64,000 nucleotides of DNA from Cheilinus undulatus (GCF_018320785.1 NC_054872.1:24572769-24636768); one strand, 5' to 3'; counted from the stretch's first letter, positions 31,625-46,679 are shown. Notes: generated from the letters alone by a model not told the origin. Made by a program: numbers and translations.

Positions 31625-32220
31625 TCATTGTCTTTACCTTAAGTTTTGTGCAAAATCCTGCCCTGACATGCCCTCTTCAAACGAGGCATGATTTAGCTGG
31701 GAAACTCCAAAAGTGAAAACACCAAGTAACCAAACAACTAAATGCATAAAGTATGGGTTTGTTGAGATGACTACCTGAGGAGTGGAGCTGTGACTCCTTG
31801 TGTGTACCAGTGATCCTGCTGCGTAATGTGTTTGTCTCCATGTGGGTTGAGGTCATGTTTTCTTGAGGTTGTCGGTGTAATGGCTCTGCGCTGGTTGTGT
31901 GAATGGATATCTGGTGGTTACATATGTGTAGCATATTTCGGATGCACCCTCTCTTCAGACAGCACTAAGTCACAGCAGCATCTGCTGATAATTTAAGGTT
32001 GCCTAGTACTTTTGTGAAATAGTAGGCTACTCCCTTTGAGCCACTGTCCATTTGAAGCTGGACACACAACAGTGAAGCCGATCAAGCTCTGGAGGAAAAA
32101 TATGTTGTTTTTTTTTGTTTGTTTTAACTGTCATACTAAACTCCTGAAAACTTATTGAACTTTTTGAGATGAGCTGCATGTGTTAAAATAAAACCCAATG
32201 AATCTTTCAACCTTGAATTT
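31625..32220. other. Gene-free interval
   Basis: No recognised gene or repeat. A T-rich run lies near 32106. Confidence 0.5.
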
Positions 32221-32224
32221 ATTC

Positions 32225-33005
32225 TTACAGACATTAAAAAAACTTCCTGCAATCAAAAAAAAGGAGCTTTGATCACATTGCTATTGGCCTCAATTCTAAA
32301 CATTATGTCTAGAGAAAATCAGACACTTTTCATCACCTACTCAATATCATCCCAACAGTGAGGCATGGTGGTGGCAGCATCATGCTGTGGGGGTGATTTT
32401 CAACAGCAGGAACTGGGAAACTGGCCAGTGTGGAGGGAAAGTACGTAGAATGCAAACCTGTTCAACATCACTCAGGACCTCAGACTGGCTGGAAGGTTCT
32501 CCTTCCAACATGACAATGACCCTAAGCACACAGCCAAGACAACACAGGAGTGGCTTAGGGACAAGTCTGTTAATGTCCCAGAGTGGCCCATCCAGATCCC
32601 TGACTTGAATACTACTGTTGTCTCTGGAGAGACCTGAAAATGGCATACGGTCCCAATCCACCCTGACTGAGGTTGAGAGGATTTGCAAAGAAGAATGGCA
32701 CAAAATTCCCCAATGCCAGTGTGTAAAGTTTGTTGCATCATATTCAAAAAGGCTTGTTGCTTTAATTTCTGTCAAAGGTACTTCAACAAAGTACTAATCA
32801 AATAGTCTGGATACTTAAATAAATGTGTAATTTCAATTTTTTCTTTTAAATAAATTTGCAAAAAATATAAAAATTCCGTTTTCAGTTTTTCATACAGGGT
32901 ACTGAATGTAGATCAATAAGAGAAAAAATGAATTTAAACAACTGTAGCATCAGGCTGCAACATCACAAAATAAACTAAAGTAAAGGGGATCTGCATATCT
33001 CAGAA
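32225..33005 (+). mobile_element. Tc1-like transposon, 3' remnant
   Basis: Translation on the plus strand recalls TVRHGGGSIMLWG (near 32355), DNDPKHTAKTTQEWL (near 32510) and VPEWPIQIPDLN (near 32575), the C-terminal part of a Tc1-type DDE transposase. The subterminal stretch (GGGTACTGAATGTAG, ATGAATTTAAACAACTG, GCTGCAACATCAC) is also typical. The N-terminal half and the left end are missing and stops are present. Dead copy. Confidence 0.8.
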
Positions 33006-33009
33006 TGCA

Positions 33010-35755
33010 CATTATATATGATATATGCATTAGAATGTGGAACTTTTTTACAAGCAAAGACTGTCAAATTGTCTAATTTTGCTGCGTAATTTTTTGTTTA
33101 TTGTGTTGAGACTCCAAAGTCAAAGGGGAACATCTTGGCACAGGATGGGATGTTTTTGGTCACTGGAGAGTGCATGTGACTTGTTAAACTGCACCCTGCA
33201 TTCCTGAAGCATGTGACATATCAAAAATACACGCCAAAAGGTGCACAACTTTTACTACAGAGTGAAGCTTGCAAGTAACCACAGACCTGATTGCTAGCCT
33301 AAAACAAAAGAGAATTCATGCACACACCCTGGAGCAAATTTAAGCTGTAATTGTGAGCAATTTCATCTTTTAAACCTGCCTGGTACATTCCTGCTGCTGA
33401 TGAACTTAAAAAATGTCCCTGTTAAGATCTTTGGAACTGAAATGCATCCAAGACCTTACAGTTTCATAGATGTGAAGATTAGCTACAAGATTAAACAGGT
33501 TAAAAACTACACAGGAATGATTTGGATAAATTTCCTGGTGTAAGGAGAATGCTCCTCCAATCTTGCACAGGAAGTGTGTGTGCAAAACACCCAATCAATC
33601 ATGCAGACACAACAGGAAGAAACAAAATCGTAGGACGTGTATTAATAAGAACAAGATGCAGACGTGAACATGTGGGAGTTTTAGTTGCAGAGACTGAAAG
33701 TTCAGCTCATGTCTCCTGAGTGCAGCCCTACCTTTCTTTAGGGGAAAAATGTTTCATCCGAGTTTGACTTCATGGTCATGTTTCCTCCCACATGGTTCCT
33801 CTTTTCTCTGCTGCCCCATCACACTACCCACACATTTGTTCATCCATATGATGTCGCTGGGAGTTAATCCATTTTTTCCCATACTAGAACAAGTGGAAAA
33901 AATGTGTTCTCCAAAACGCAGAGCTTGTGTCTTCAAGTTCCACATTTAAAGGCACTAAAGAATAAGTAAATATACCTGTGTGCAACACAAATGTTTAATT
34001 TAAAGTCTTCATAAAGTGGCTCTGGCCAATTTTGGGATTACTGAGCAGCAACCTTATTGGAAAACTTTGCCAAAGTCATCCAAACAGATGCTGCAAACCA
34101 CAAAGACTGAAATCAGCTTTGGGTTTTGATCTAAGCTTGAAGTTCCTGTGATGACTTTTTAACTGCTTATTAAAAGAGCAAAATTGATGCCTCTTAAAAA
34201 GCTTCAAAAGCAGCTGAGATCATCAGCCGGAGTGTGACCATTTTAGTTGCATTTTTTTCTTTGATATGAATATTTGCACTTCTTGAAAAAAGAAAACTAT
34301 TACTTTAAGTCTCAGTCTGAGGTAATTCATGTTTGATCTTAACAATTCAATACAACAGCCTTCCAGCCTTGTTTAGTTTGAATATAACTCCTGATTTGGG
34401 GGGGAATTTACACACTTTTGACACTGAAGGTGTTTCACAAGCAGAGATAGCTCTAGCGTAAGCACAAGTTACAATTTTAATCTTACTCTTAGTAGGGTTT
34501 TTATTCATGCTTTAGTTTTTCTATGAGCAAAGGTTTTCATCTGATGAAAATAGAGTACTGGGAAATTACCTTGTGTTTCAGTTGAAGATTTTGCCACCCA
34601 GCATCACAGTTGTTATTTTACACTGGCAGTAAATAAAGGGTGTAGACTTCACTTATGCTTTAGTATGCAATAATTTACTTAAAATTTTAAGCTCTGTTTG
34701 TGGATTGCCAGGAGTCAAATGAAGTTATTTTTACCATTAGCCTCTTTCGCAATGGTTAGGCACAAGAGGCAGCCCTGTCATATACACATAACCTTACAAA
34801 GTTGATAGACTGGCCAGATTCATTGTCTGTCATCAGGCAGATCCATCTTTCAAAGCTCCAGTCTGACATGCTTGTGCCTCATCTGAGAATGGATGGAACA
34901 ATTAGCAACATTTGAGATGAGCTAGCCGCTGGACACAAGTGAGGCTTAGCTGTTCTGCAAGCCAGTAAACAATGGTTTGATAGCCTAAGATGCAGTTGTA
35001 TTGGCAGTTTTCAGAACTGGACAACATCAAAAGAGAGCAAAGAACCACACTGAGAGCCTCCTTAGCAGAAAATATGTTTTTGCTGTTTTTCTGATTAGTT
35101 TTGGCAAGAGTTTGATTAAAAAATTGGCTCCACTGATGGTGAACAACAATAATGGTAGCCTGTCAAGCTCACGTTATGTAGTTTACTCAGTTGCACATGC
35201 CCACTATGCCTTATGTATTGAATTTAAAAAATGCATAACTGTTACTCCGTCCCTTCTGTGGTACTGTAAAAACATGCAAGATGCAAAGGTCCTAGATGGA
35301 AGTGAAGGGACCCTCCTCATGTATGCTTGTTCTAAAGGCCTTTTCATGATGTATCTGTTATTTTCAGATGAATCTTTGGGTCTGTGATTTGATTTAAAAA
35401 CAAAAACAGTCATGCGCTCAAACCTTGCACACTGAGTCTAATGCATTTTCTTTGTATTGACTCTGAAATGTGTAGAACGTGGCAAATGGTTTTGATCTGC
35501 AAAGAGAAAAAGCACAGAATTGAACAGAACTTTTGGATTCTGTGTGTCTCTCTTACACACTGGGGCCATCCATCCATATCGGGTTGTGAGAGCAAATTTT
35601 GACATTATTTATTGTGTTCTATTGTTGCCATCCAGGTTACACAGGGTCAAACCACTGTGTTTAAAGTGATGTTTCAGTGTGAGAAAGAGAGGGAGGTGGG
35701 CAAGTGAATGAGCGAGAGGGAAGCTGCAGCTAAAGTTTGGAATCAGCAATCATCC
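33010..35755. other. Gene-free interval
   Basis: The longest frame, 35001-35387 (128 codons), has no recognisable domain and no splice context. I see no supported gene. Confidence 0.5.
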
Positions 35756-36006
35756 TTTTAAATCAGTGGTTTTCAACTGGTGAGCTGAGACCCAAAAGTG
35801 GGTAGTGGAGCTGTTTTTTGTGGGTTGCAAAGGTGTGCCTGGAAAAGGCTTTTTGTAGTCTTGTTTTGTTCCATATATGGTACAAATTTCATTTGTTAAA
35901 TAAATTTAAGTTGATGAATTTTTTCAGAAATTCAGGTTTTGATTGCTCTTACAGGAGTTAGTGGTGGGTCCTGAGGCTAGACTAGTTCAGAACCACTGAT
36001 TTAAAT
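35756..36006. mobile_element. Short hAT MITE
   Basis: The ends are CAGTGGTTTTCAACTGG (from 35764) and, inverted, CAGTGGTTCTGAACTAG (ending 35998). The flanks TTTTAAAT (35756-35763) and ATTTAAAT (35999-36006) match at 7 of 8 positions. About 235 bp, with no coding capacity. Confidence 0.85.
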
Positions 36007-36372
36007 TACTTGGATGAATGTGAAAAACAAAAACAACAACAAACAAACCCTGTTCTGAAAGAATAATAATGGATGGAAGTTTTGGCATCAGTATACAAAC
36101 ATGTGAAGCACAATATAAGATTGTGGTTTTCTAATGTGGAAGTTGTACTCAGTGTGCAAAGGCCTAAAGTTTGATAAAATGTACAAAATTCTAAGTTGAT
36201 ATGGTTGAACACCTACTTAAACATAGGCCTACCTATAAATATTATGTTCCATTTTTACCAAGTTTGTTCTGCTAAATAATACTAGGCTGAATACTATGCA
36301 CTGTACCTTTAAGTAAAAAACGCTTTTTACTGATTGGTAAGGCAAAGTTAAATTGTTTTTCTACAAACACAT

Positions 36373-36606
36373 CACTGGCGTCAAGCCGAAACCTCGTGTC
36401 TCCAATATCACCACTTTTCAGGAAATGGGGGGAAAAATTGTATTTTTCGATTAATTTAACCCTGACTGGTTATATTAAGCATCTTTTAGGCACTTTTTAT
36501 TGCTTTGAAATTGGTTAAAACCCACTGACAGATGTAAAGGTTGACCAGTAGCACTGAGTTTAAATCGTGAAAAATGGAGATACAATGTTTTGGCCTGATG
36601 CCAGAG
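36373..36606. mobile_element. Short TIR element (MITE), family uncertain
   Basis: CTGGCGTCAAGCCGAAAC near 36375 matches, inverted, CTGGCATCAGGCCAAAAC ending near 36604, and the likeness runs on into GTGTCTCCA / TGTATCTCCA. The target duplication is not clear. Confidence 0.6.
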
Positions 36607-36689
36607 ACATTATGGTTAATTTGGACATTTCGCCATACTAGCGAAAATGATTTATGTGTCCGTACTGCAACCAAACAAAGACGTAACAT

Positions 36690-39080
36690 ATTTAATTAAA
36701 GCAGAATTTGCAGTATAGATAGTGCAACAGGCCACTGAACCCCATCAGTTTTAACAGTGAAACACAATGAGCCTGAAAGTCTTCCTCTGACCTGATTTGC
36801 GTGGTGTGATCTCCTAAAGGCTGCCCAACCCTAAAATACTGAACCCCCTCAGCTAATGTACACACACCCCACACAGGAACTATGTCCTGCCAATACTCCA
36901 GATGTGAGGGGGAGGAAGAAAGAAAAAAGGAAGAGAGAGTGAAGGACTGTACATGTGTGAGAGTGTAGTCCCTGCATGTGTTCACAGCAACACCCTCATT
37001 TCAGCATGTAGGAGGACACACGTCTGTTATCATTGCTTTTCTTTTGGATACATAAATATTCAGCATCTCAAAGTTTCTCCCCACTGAGTGACATTCTACA
37101 CCGGCACCAAAAACAATTCACTCTAACTACAGGAAACACTTCAAAAAAGCTGACCTAGTTCAGCTTCTCATTACTTTAAAACTGCATTTCAGCTCCATTT
37201 GTTGCACTGAATGCCTTACAGTTTTAGCTGAAGTCTAGACAGTAAGACCACTTTGTTCAATATGGTCACGACCCTATTGAGAAACACATCCTCTGCTTTT
37301 CCTTTCTGTGCTGAAATGTGTTTTTTGGATTGTTTGCTGCACAGTTTTGTAACAGAACAGTGGAGGCAGAGCTGCTGTCTGTAGGGGATATTAATAGCCA
37401 TCCCAAGGCTATAGTTTGAGGGAAGCCTTCAGAGGCCAGGGCTTGCCAGAGTTCTTGATTTACCAACCAAACCTACAATTATGTGAGTGCCGCACAAATA
37501 CCAATTTGGGTGTGTAAAACAACTAGTGGAGGTTTAAAGGAGTTTAGTTTTAGTAAAGAGTGGCACACAGTTAGAGTTAAGGGGTTTATTATTCCCTTAC
37601 ACACCTGGTAGAGTAGGGGGAGCGGCAAGAAATGCATGATAAAACTGAAAGTGCATGTGTGTTTGTGTGTGGACCAGTGCAGCACTAATAACACACTCCA
37701 GCTGCCTGCATCACTGTAATGTCATACACCCGGTATTTTTCATTTCTGCTGTGTGCAAAACACACTGAGCTCACAATATTTCTAAATCCACAAGTTCTTT
37801 TTATGAAATGTGTGGGACTGTTGTGTTGAAACTTCCAGGCTCAAGCCATGCAGTCCCAAAGACACAAATAGTGGGAATCTGCAGTGTCCTGAAACCACAA
37901 AGGTTTGTTGATCTTGTTGCGGTGCTGACTGGAAATCAAACCCTTGTCTCACGGCTGTGGAGAGGTCAGGAATTTTGTTTTTCAAGGCAAAACCTGGTGC
38001 CAAGTGTTCCTGCCCCGGTGGCTCTCTGACAGTTTTTTCCATGAAAGAAAACACACATACTGGGGAAAAAAGCTGAACCTCAATAACCAAAACCACTTCC
38101 TTACATTCGTTCCTACTTTGGACCGCAGTGCCTGGTCCCCCCTCCACAGGCCTGTGGGATATGAATAATATGCCTGGGCTCTGTCTGACAGCAAACAAGC
38201 CTGGCAGGACATGCGGACTGGTGACACAGTGCACTCTCTGTGAGTCTGAGGGTATTTTGAGCATACAGTGAAACAGGGTTAGGGGAACATGTTAAACAGG
38301 GAGCAACAGATGGCAAACTCAGTGGAAGAGTTAGGGTTAAAAAGACTGGGGTGCTTTTCATTAATGAATGTCAAAAGCAGAAGTATTTATGTTGTTTCTA
38401 AATCCAGCTGATCACATCCTGAATGCTGTTTTGCAGATGTGCAACCAAACAGACATCTGCGTGTCACATGTGTGTTTATCAAAGACATTTCTGCCCAATC
38501 ATCTCTGTGACTCCTTGCATTTGTGGCACACTTTTACCAGTTTGGCAAGTGAGTTTTCTCTAATAAATGCTTTGCAGCCTTGTTTTTCCAGTGAAACATA
38601 ATGAAAATGCATCCTCACCATAAACTGCATATTAAGATGGATGGGGCGACAGCTGCCTAGGAATGAAGTCAAAATAGTTAGAACTCCATCTGCTCTCTGG
38701 CTGCAATTAAGATTCTAAGCCTCTTCTCGACTGTGATAACAGACAGGAAATGAAAAAGTATATATGATAATTAGACCTGATGTCCAGCAACTTTTTGTCA
38801 AACCTAGATTCTGGTGTGATAATTATCACAAAGGATGTACCAAGCTGACTAATCTCCCAAGTAGTTAAACAGACATGTAACTCAGGCTAAGCAACTACTT
38901 TGAATTTTTTCTACACTTACATACCACCTAACAGTTCTGATTGAACACAATGCTATCCATTCCAAGACAGTATGGCTACAGGCCACAGCTCTCAGACCTC
39001 CTTCTTGTAGACCACTACTGTTGGATGCCGCATCTGTCAGTATGGAAATACACACTAAAACTTTGAAAATAAAATTTGAT
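36690..39080. other. Gene-free interval
   Basis: Short frames only. The overlapping frames at 37782-38361 on both strands show no domain. Confidence 0.45.
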
Positions 39081-39084
39081 TACA

Positions 39085-39420
39085 TTTCCTTTAAAGGGAT
39101 ACTTCAACATTTTGGCAAATTCGTCCATTGCCATAATTCCTATAGTCTTAGTAATAGGTTTGTTACCTTCAGTTGTCGGTGCAAGCTGTTTTTTAGATCG
39201 CTGTTGCCGAGTTCGGACCTGCTGTGCCACCTCAATATAAGCAGACGGTATTCTGGCTTTCCCTCATCAAACTCATCAAATACACAATCCAACAACTCCA
39301 AAACACTTTCGTGGACAAGTTGTGACCTTTACATTCACCAGATTTTAGCGTCGCAGTTCATCGTAAAAACTTGGGCTCGATTTTGAGTGCAGGGAACTAC
39401 AAACGGTCTTGTAGTGTAAC
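39085..39420. repeat. Probable dispersed DNA-transposon fragment
   Basis: AAAGGGATACTTCAACATTT followed by GGCAAATTCGTCC, TTACCTTCAGTTGTCGG and GCGTCGCAGTTCATCG reads like a repeated fish element. No ends or family were determined. Confidence 0.35.
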
Positions 39421-39881
39421 ATAATTAATGACGTGTCCAAGACGCCCCACGACCACAATTCAACAAGACTAGCATGTCAGAATTTCTCTTGCATCGTCAT
39501 CTAGTTTGGCACCCTGACCTGACAGGGTGCCAAGATAAACAACCCCAAAAAATTGTGTAGTCTGAGCAAGCCTTAAAGCTGTGCGATTACTGTCCGATCC
39601 AGCCACAAATTTTGAGTCCAACGACTCACTTTGAAGTCAGGCCAACTTTCAGTCGGATTAGGCGTTGTTTCTCATGCTGTGTATAGGGAAGTAAAACGGC
39701 TGACTACAGCCCGAAGAGCTGCTCCCAACTGGTCAGTAGGGTTTTTGAATTGTTTGATATTTTGGTCGTACGACTCCAGACACTCCCACGGTCAGAGCAG
39801 AAGCGTGAGCAGAATAAACAACTTTGGGGGATTTTTCCCTTTGTAAACTGTCAGACAAAGTTCAAAATTACCATTACAACA

Positions 39882-40804
39882 GCTGGAATTAGAGATGGGT
39901 GATACCAATGTTTTTTAATTTCATACGATACCGATACTTTTTGATATAATTTTATCAATACTGATACCGATACTTTCGAAGAAAACAAAATATTGGACTT
40001 GCAAACTTTCAAAAGTTACACATTTCAGGCAGTTAAAAAGGCATATGCAGGTCATTCAGAAATTAATTTAGGAAGAAACTTCAATTCAATCAAAATGTTT
40101 AAGCAGGTAAAAAAATAAAAAAAAGTATAATCATAGCACAAACTTGCATATAGAATTAAAATATCCACAACATAACCAGTTTCTTTTCTTTTTTAAAATT
40201 CAGATAGAAGGGCTATATTACCCATCTATACCCACTAATTTGAAACAAAAATGTAAGAAATACAAGTCATCAAAGATTTTCATAGAAATATTCATGTTTC
40301 TACAATTTGGTCTTTATACATTTTATGGCATTGGCATGTGGTCTTAGTATTTTTTTATGTTTTCTTACAATTTTGAAATTTACTTAGGGATCACATTGAG
40401 TGAGAAAGACAGCCAGGATCACATCACAGACTATAAAATGAATTCATATGCGAGCTAGTGGAGTTGCTGAAATCTGTGTTACTCATTAATGATGACATAA
40501 TAATGTCCTCAAAGTCACATGGTATGTCAGGATCGACATGTCTGATTGGTCCGTAAAGCCATGTGACATGGACAAGCAGGTAAGGCATGTTTGACTGGTC
40601 TCCAAATTCACGTGACACGGACTGGCAGTAAAGCCAAAACAGTCTGGAAGAGGGAGGCACTCGGCAGAGAAGCAGTGGTGAGACATATTGTATAGTACTC
40701 ATTTGGTATCGATACTTTGCTAAAGGGATTGATACCAAAAGAGTACTTGGTAAATATTGATATATCGATACTTTAGTATCGATACTCCCACCACTAGCTG
40801 GAAT
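39882..40804. mobile_element. Non-autonomous hAT element
   Basis: It begins TAGAGATGGGTGATACC (39890) and ends GATACTCCCACCACTA (40796) with inverted similarity. An exact 8-bp duplication GCTGGAAT lies at 39882-39889 and 40797-40804. The interior is rich in GATACC/TATCGATA words. No transposase. Confidence 0.88.
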
Positions 40805-40918
40805 GACTCTCTGATGACCCCACAGCCATGCTATGATAAAGGAAACAAACAAGCAGGAAATATTCTTAACTGTGGACCTGAAGCTGACACGGATGGTGAT
40901 GCTGTTCATAGGTATGGG

Positions 40919-40938
40919 TTAGAGAGAGAGAGAGAGCA
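40919..40938. repeat. Short (GA)n tract
   Basis: Roughly ten GA units, directly visible. Confidence 0.85.
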
Positions 40939-41627
40939 TATGACTGGAAACACTTCATCCTCAGTGTGTGAGACTTTTTAAAAAGGAAACTCTGGATTTT
41001 TGTCACAATCCATTCCGACTTCACTCATACACCGTGAACACTCAGGTCGGGCACGACCATTGGACTGTATAGTGTGAGCACATAAACCATGCGTGATGGC
41101 CATGTGCCATAAGCGATTCAGACGCATAGTATAAGCTGACATTCTGCCACAACTGGCGTATGGTTGGCTTGCAATCGCACAGTGTATTTCCAGCTGTAGT
41201 TACATTAGCATGCTATGTTTGCTAAATCATACACAGTTTACTACATGGCTAGTGTAGATACATTGGCTTTAGCTAAAGCTAACAAAGTTAGGGAAATGGT
41301 TTTTACTGGAAAATTACATCACTTCCATCCTGGTAGATGTGACACCTCATAGTAGTGGTCTGCAAGAGGTGCTCTAAACCATTTACTGTACTTGTTTACA
41401 TCTGGGTAGAGCAGGAAAAGCAGGCACATTAATCAGAGCTTTATAATGATTGTTATTATTCATCTTTTTATAGGCACCTTTCATAGTAATTAATGGCCAC
41501 AGCTCCAGCTGGTGGTGGGTAATGGTGGATTTAAGCTAGGCAATTGCCTGGAGTTTGTGTTCCTGTAACTTCACCCTAATACACAGGAAAGAACATAAGT
41601 CCCCTTAGAAAATAAGCACAGGAAGAC

Positions 41628-41710
41628 AGCACAGTGGTGCTGTGGTTAAGACTGCTGTTAAAAGTATGAAGGTTCAGGGTTCAAGCCCAGCTGACTACCT
41701 GTGTGGGTCT
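41628..41710 (+). repeat. tRNA-like SINE head
   Basis: GTGGTGCTGTGGTTAAGAC resembles a pol III A-box region, and GGTTCAAGCCC (41678-41688) matches the B-box consensus. It lacks a full cloverleaf, so it is a SINE head and not a tRNA gene. Confidence 0.55.
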
Positions 41711-41809
41711 GGAATGATCTGGCTTTCTCCAGTTGGATCAAAAGAAGTATTTTCAACCACTATAAGAAAATGGAAAGGACACAAACCCCTAAAAACCAAG
41801 CACCACTAA

Positions 41810-41872
41810 ACAGCACTGTGGTGCTCTGGATAAGACTGCTGATTTATGGTGTGAAGGTTCAGTGTCTGAATG
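41810..41872 (+). repeat. Second, more decayed SINE-head copy
   Basis: ACTGTGGTGCTCTGGATAAG then ACTGCTGATTTATGGTGTGA and AGGTTCAGTGTC parallel the head at 41628. The B box is lost. Confidence 0.5.
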
Positions 41873-41879
41873 AGAGAAG

Positions 41880-44025
41880 GCAAGGGGAGAGTAAGCTGGG
41901 AGAGACTGCAGCAGAGTAGACAGATAGGGACAGCAACAGGAGAGGAAAAGAAGCAGAGTGGGGAGAGTGGGTGGGAAAAAGGATAGAGAAGGTCCCCCAT
42001 TACTCAGAACTTTAGCTTTATTTTAGATGAAGTACCTTCACATTTTATTAGTTAGTTAACCATGTGCTTCTTTTTGTAAGAGGGGCATAGCTCACACCCA
42101 AGGTTATACCAAGCCATACCAATCTGCATGTGGCTTTATTCCAAAATATGCAATGCATTATGCCTGCCTGCCACAGGGTAATTTGGCTTTATTTTTGTAC
42201 AACTGAAGGAGACAGAGTCCATATTAAAGTCAATGATCCTGATGTCAAGTCAAATATAAAAACACAGGTGCTCAAACAGTGAGTACTACCTGTTCTAAGG
42301 TATTTTCATTTCATTTGGATTGAAGTGTCTCAGAAGAATGAGCCAAGTTTAATCAAAGAACACACAGTGATGATGTGCAGGCTGCACTAGGACTGAGGCA
42401 GACGCTGTGTATGCCACACGTAATGAGGGGGGGAGAACCTGTCTATGCTGGATGGGAATGTGCTCAATCTTAACCTTAAGTGTATAATCACAGGGTTTGC
42501 TTGAATGTAACCTCACATTTAGATGTTTTCCTGTCTGCTGCTGATAAACACCGTTTGCTCACACATGAGTAACGATGCCTTGCACCTCTCCGTACGCCTC
42601 TCTGCTGAAACATTGACTAAGGAGTGACAGGCCCTTCTGCAATAACCATTTCCTTTATATATTTATCACACCAGGGAGGAAGGAAAGACAGTATGGTTTC
42701 CTAAGGTGTTACCAGATTGAAAAGAGGATTGTAAAATTAAACTGTCAAAGAAGCCCTGAGAGATCATGCATCCACACCTTTATTTTGTTCTGTTTTCAAA
42801 TAATACAAAGAAAATTTTAGTTCCTTGCTCAAAATTCAAATCATTTTACTTGATCTCAGGTCAACAAGGCTGTTTTTTATTTCCTTGCTAGGTTGATGGC
42901 ATTTTATTTCCTTTTGTTTAACCTTTATTCAATCAAATACACTCATTAACTGTAGAGAAATGCATGTCAGGTACAATTAAATTTAATATGGCTGCAATCC
43001 ACTCCAAAAAAAAAAAAAAAATCAGAGTGCAACAAAGGCGTTTGGACAGAAAGAAGGAGGCTGGGGCGGAGGAGGAAAAGTTTTGCTAGCAGCAGAAAGA
43101 AGTTGTAGTTAGATGGATCAGCTTGTTCAATATAATAACTGGGACAGTTAGCATTAAACATTAGGGCCTATTTCTGCAGTGCTGGCAGCTCTGGCTCACA
43201 ACCTCAGTTTAAAAAAAAAACCTCCCAGCTTTAATAGTTGCTAAATTATGAAAGTTGCTTTTCTTGGTAGCACCCCCTCCAATCAGGAGTGACTTAATAC
43301 AAGTTAAAAATAATTTATTTTCATGTTTGTAAATGTGAAATGTCTTCATCAAATAGACTCCAATGTGATGTCTAAATGAACTTTAAGGGGTGAAGGATGA
43401 AGGAGTAGGATAAGATGAGCAGAAGATTTCTGCGGAGCTTGACCCAGACACTGATGAAAGGACTTGGGGGCGGCGATGAAGGGATGTAGGATGACACAGA
43501 GAAGCTGGACATGCACACTGTGAGATGTAATGGAGGTGGCTGGGGTGGAGAGGGGTTGCTGTGGTTCCATTCAAACAACAGACTGACTGTGGAGGAGAGG
43601 AGAACAGATTTTAAAATACAACTGCAGCAGGATGATTGGATCTAGAGGTACCGTGGCAGAAAGGTATTGGATCAGAACTTTAGTGAGTAGAAGCCCATAA
43701 CAGCTGACTGTAGACCAGGAAAACAAAGAGAGAAAGGGAGACTCGTGAATGAATGATTAATGGATGAATAGAAATGAAGCAGTCATCCTGCTTGAACTTA
43801 CACTAAGCTTCATCATAATCTGATCCTTACAAGAAGGACTGATACCAAGAACATTGTGACAATTAGTAAAAATGTGTAACCATCACAGTAATCGCTATTA
43901 TTCCATCATAATTATTGTCCCCATTACATTAGAGAACAAGTAACAACTGTGTATTTACTTACATTTATTTAAAAACCAAATGAAACAGAAACTATTTTAA
44001 ACGCAAATAGTAGAATTTCATAATG
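41880..44025. other. Gene-free interval
   Basis: Nothing with a domain. A-runs occur near 43005-43021 and 43210. Confidence 0.45.
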
Positions 44026-44710
44026 CTGTAGACCAGGGGTGTCAAACTCAATCACAACAGGGGCCGGACTCTGGATTCAGGACAAACCTGAGGGCCTAAA
44101 AGGGTCACCTTTTTAACCATAAACTGTCAACCTCATTTCACCAGTAATGAAATTCATATATACATATAGATAAATAATCTAAGCACTGATGATAAATGAT
44201 CTTGACATTTAAAAAGTTAAAAAGATAAGTTTAAAGGCTCACAATCTGAGAAAAGTAAATTTATTAGTTCAAAAAGGTCAAAACATGAAATTGAAAAATA
44301 AGGTTTTTTAATGGCAAATAAATCATGAGTTTAAGAGGTCAAAAAATGATTCAAACTTTTAAATTGAGAGTCTAAAAGGTCAAACTATGGGATTATGAAG
44401 TCAAAGTTTGGAGTCGAAAATATGAGGTAAAATACAAAATAATTGGTTAAAAGGTCAAAATATCACTTAAAAATTAGAATTATGAATCTTAAAGCTCAAA
44501 ATATTATATGAGAAGTCAAAATTATGAGTTGAAATGCTCAAAGTATGAAATTAAAAATCAGAATCCTAAGTTTGAGTCCTAATTGTGAGATGCTAAATTA
44601 CTGATGAACCAGTTATAACAGAAATATTAGATCATCTTGGGGGCCGGATTTAACTATTCCACGGGCCGGATTTGGCCCCGGGCCTTGAGTTTGACACCTG
44701 TGCTGTAGAC
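44026..44710. mobile_element. Non-autonomous hAT element
   Basis: The terminal inverted repeats are CAGGGGTGTCAAACTC (from 44034) and GAGTTTGACACCTGTG (ending 44702). An exact 8-bp duplication CTGTAGAC lies at 44026-44033 and 44703-44710. About 669 bp. The middle is made of degenerate AAAAGGTCAAAATATGA-like units, and the subterminal parts are GGGCCGGA-rich. No transposase. Confidence 0.93.
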
Positions 44711-45376
44711 AGTGTCTTCCATTCACATGGCAATCTTATTATAAAAGAAAGATGGTATACACACCTTCCCGTCATCTATTACAAAACTGAATTCACTTGG
44801 AAGCAGCTCTGTCATATAACAGAACTTTTAAAATAAAAATGTTGTTAAATAGCTGTTTGCAATCATCCTGCTGGCTTCTTTGACCACATGTGTTAGCAGT
44901 ATACAGAAGCTTACTTAATGTCCACAGAGGACGGCATCACTTTGCTGGTCAACAGAGCTCATATCATATCCAGCTTGGGATTTCACAGTAAACCTGTTGT
45001 TTAAATCTTTGTCATGATGATGCAGATTGGTAAGTTGACATTGAAGTACATTTGTCTTCACACAAACTGAAAAAAAAAACTACAAAAGGAGGGGACAAAA
45101 CAGAAAATGTGCTGACTGTATGCAGACTAACAAAGGGGAATTCCATATTCCAATTTTGACAATTCAATATGTTCCCCCTTCTAAATTCTTTTCCTGGTTG
45201 TTTTCCCAGCACTGAGTTGGATGTTTTTTTCACTGTACATTAAACTGAGTTCTGGGGAAATGTAACACATGTTTGCTGTAATGTGTACCTTTGACGATAG
45301 AAGACCTTGAGAGAAAGGAGATAAGAGGACTGAAATACCTGGATGTAAGAGCGTGAGGGCACATTAATCTGCAGGC
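44711..45376. other. Upstream region of the trypsinogen gene
   Basis: Non-coding. It must contain the trypsin promoter, but I could not identify a convincing TATA box or pancreas-type element. The stretch GAGATAAGAGG near 45317 is a weak TATA-like candidate. Confidence 0.4.
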
Positions 45377-46572
<1,196 letters not shown>

Positions 46573-46622
46573 GATGGAAGAGATCAAACAGCTCATATTC
46601 AATCTGGTAGCAAGAGAGAGAG

Positions 46623-46628
46623 AATAAA
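46623..46628 (+). terminator. Poly(A) signal of the trypsinogen gene
   Basis: AATAAA 51 nt after the stop codon, in keeping with the short 3'UTRs of trypsin mRNAs. Confidence 0.75.
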
Positions 46629-46679
46629 CATGATAGTGATCTGTGTGTACAGTGTGGTTTGTATATGTGTGAGATTCCA

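Noticed and set aside
32380-32775. 131-codon minus-strand frame
   Set aside because: It is antisense to the Tc1 transposase remnant.
35001-35387. 128-codon plus-strand frame
   Set aside because: No recognisable domain, no splice or promoter context, and composition like the non-coding surroundings.
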